Source of the DNA: Oleispirillum sp963668495
Lineage (GTDB): Bacteria > Pseudomonadota > Alphaproteobacteria > Rhodospirillales > Rhodospirillaceae
Assembly: GCA_963668495.1 (NCBI GenBank)
Contig: OY764545.1
Span: 1,240,001-1,304,000, forward strand
Length of the DNA: 64,000 nt
Direction: 5' to 3'
The position numbers and the translations under genes are program-made. The notes under the pieces were generated by a model, which ran no database searches, was not told where the DNA came from, and saw only the letters and a program-made list of their open reading frames with translations. Positions 63,364-64,000 of this stretch are shown piece by piece (the first letter of the stretch is position 1; each line of letters opens with the position of its first letter).

Positions 63364-63398
63364 CATGCCTGTTATCCGTTGAGTGGGGAGACATAATC

Positions 63399-64000
63399 AT
63401 GGCGAAATCTGTTTTGGGGATCATTGGCGGATCCGGTGTTTATGATATTGACGGGCTGGAAAATGCACGCTGGGAAAAGGTGGAAACGCCGTTCGGTGCG
63501 CCGTCTGACGAATTGATGTTCGGAACTTTGGATGGACAGGAACTGGTATTTTTGCCGCGTCATGGTCGCGGTCATCCAATCCCGCCGTCGGACCTAAATT
63601 TTCAGGCCAATATTTTCGCCATGAAGGAAGCCGGAGTTACGGACATTATTTCCGTATCAGCAGTCGGTAGCCTGCGTGAAGATTTGCCGCCCGGTACATT
63701 TGTCATTGTTGATCAATTCATTGATCGCACGTTTGCTCGTAAGAAAAGCTTTTTCGGGCCGGGGTTGGTTGCCCATGTCAGTTGTGCTGATCCGGTGTGT
63801 GCCCGTCTGGGCGATGCTTTGGAAGCCGCGTCTCGTCAGATTGATGTGCCGCATAAACGTGGTGGAACCTATCTAGTCATGGAAGGACCGCAATTTTCGA
63901 CCAAGGCGGAATCCCACATGTACCGTCAATGGGGCTGTGACGTTATCGGCATGACCAACATGCCGGAAGCCAAATTGGCGCGTGAGGCAGAAATTTGTTA
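63399..64000 (+). CDS. mtnP: S-methyl-5'-thioadenosine phosphorylase (partial, cut by window end)
   Basis: Phosphorolyses methylthioadenosine in methionine salvage. The N-terminal GIIGGSGVYDIDGLENARWE, FLPRHGRGHPIPPSDLNF and MEGPQFSTKAESH are MtnP/PNP-family signatures. About 200 residues are in the window with no stop, so the C-terminus lies outside. GGGGAG precedes the ATG. Confidence 0.94.
   Translation, partial: MAKSVLGIIGGSGVYDIDGLENARWEKVETPFGAPSDELMFGTLDGQELVFLPRHGRGHPIPPSDLNFQANIFAMKEAGVTDIISVSAVGSLREDLPPGTFVIVDQFIDRTFARKKSFFGPGLVAHVSCADPVCARLGDALEAASRQIDVPHKRGGTYLVMEGPQFSTKAESHMYRQWGCDVIGMTNMPEAKLAREAEIC

Noticed and set aside
1..64000. tRNA, rRNA, CRISPR, IS element or prophage anywhere in the window
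   Set aside because: No cloverleaf T-loop patterns, spacer arrays, transposase or phage structural genes were seen on either strand.

Overview
The window is a gene-dense chromosomal segment of an alphaproteobacterium, most likely a Rhodospirillales-type (Magnetospirillum/Terasakiella-like) organism. This rests on gene content and order: obgE-type neighbourhood proB-proA-nadD-rsfS-rlmH; ffh-rpsP-rimM-trmD-rplS-leuCDB-asd; xerC/DUF484 divergent from priA and followed by atpHAGDC without Fo genes; and petA followed by a cytochrome b/c1 fusion. The species is not determined. No rRNA, tRNA, CRISPR array, prophage or insertion sequence was found.

Layout. 0-4.2 kb: proline synthesis, NAD synthesis and ribosome-associated genes on the plus strand. 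4.3-8.2 kb, minus: dapF-mtaB-ftsY and an unrecognised Fe-S protein. 8.6-18.1 kb, plus: SRP protein, ribosome/tRNA maturation genes, leucine synthesis, asd, a small FUSC-like membrane protein and a YaiI-type protein. 18.1-19.8 kb, minus: xerC and DUF484. 20.0-27.5 kb, plus: priA and the F1 ATP synthase operon. 27.5-34.6 kb, minus: a diguanylate cyclase, then an envelope block gpmI-envC-ctpA-polysaccharide deacetylase-rppH. 34.7-40.3 kb, minus: an accessory block of an AraC regulator, MFS transporter, TonB-dependent receptor and O-methyltransferase. 40.4-45.0 kb, minus: cinA-like, mutT, argJ, parvulin and an unknown protein, with secA divergent at 45.3 kb. 48-49.1 kb: MscS channel. 50 kb: small ferredoxin. 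50.3-56.2 kb, minus: complete late biotin operon bioB-F-H-C-D-A. 56.5-60.1 kb, plus: DUF1285, NUDIX, small membrane protein, CCA transferase and an SGNH-like protein. 60.1-64 kb: trmL (minus), petA, fused petBC, and mtnP cut by the window end.

Most genes are housekeeping. The most distinctive part is the AraC/MFS/TonB/methyltransferase block. A 16-base motif (minus-strand reading TGCGGCAwATGATAGC) occurs twice in tandem, 21 bp apart, in front of the receptor gene and once in front of the transporter gene, at nearly equal distances from the proposed starts. It is a good candidate for the AraC regulator's operator, and the block looks like a small metallophore or other ligand uptake system. The ligand and the methyltransferase substrate cannot be read from the sequence. 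Other points of note are an SGNH-hydrolase relative lacking its Ser and Asn, a fused cytochrome b/c1 with an internal signal-peptide-like segment, a BirA-box-like site before the biotin operon, and two conserved-looking proteins of unknown function.
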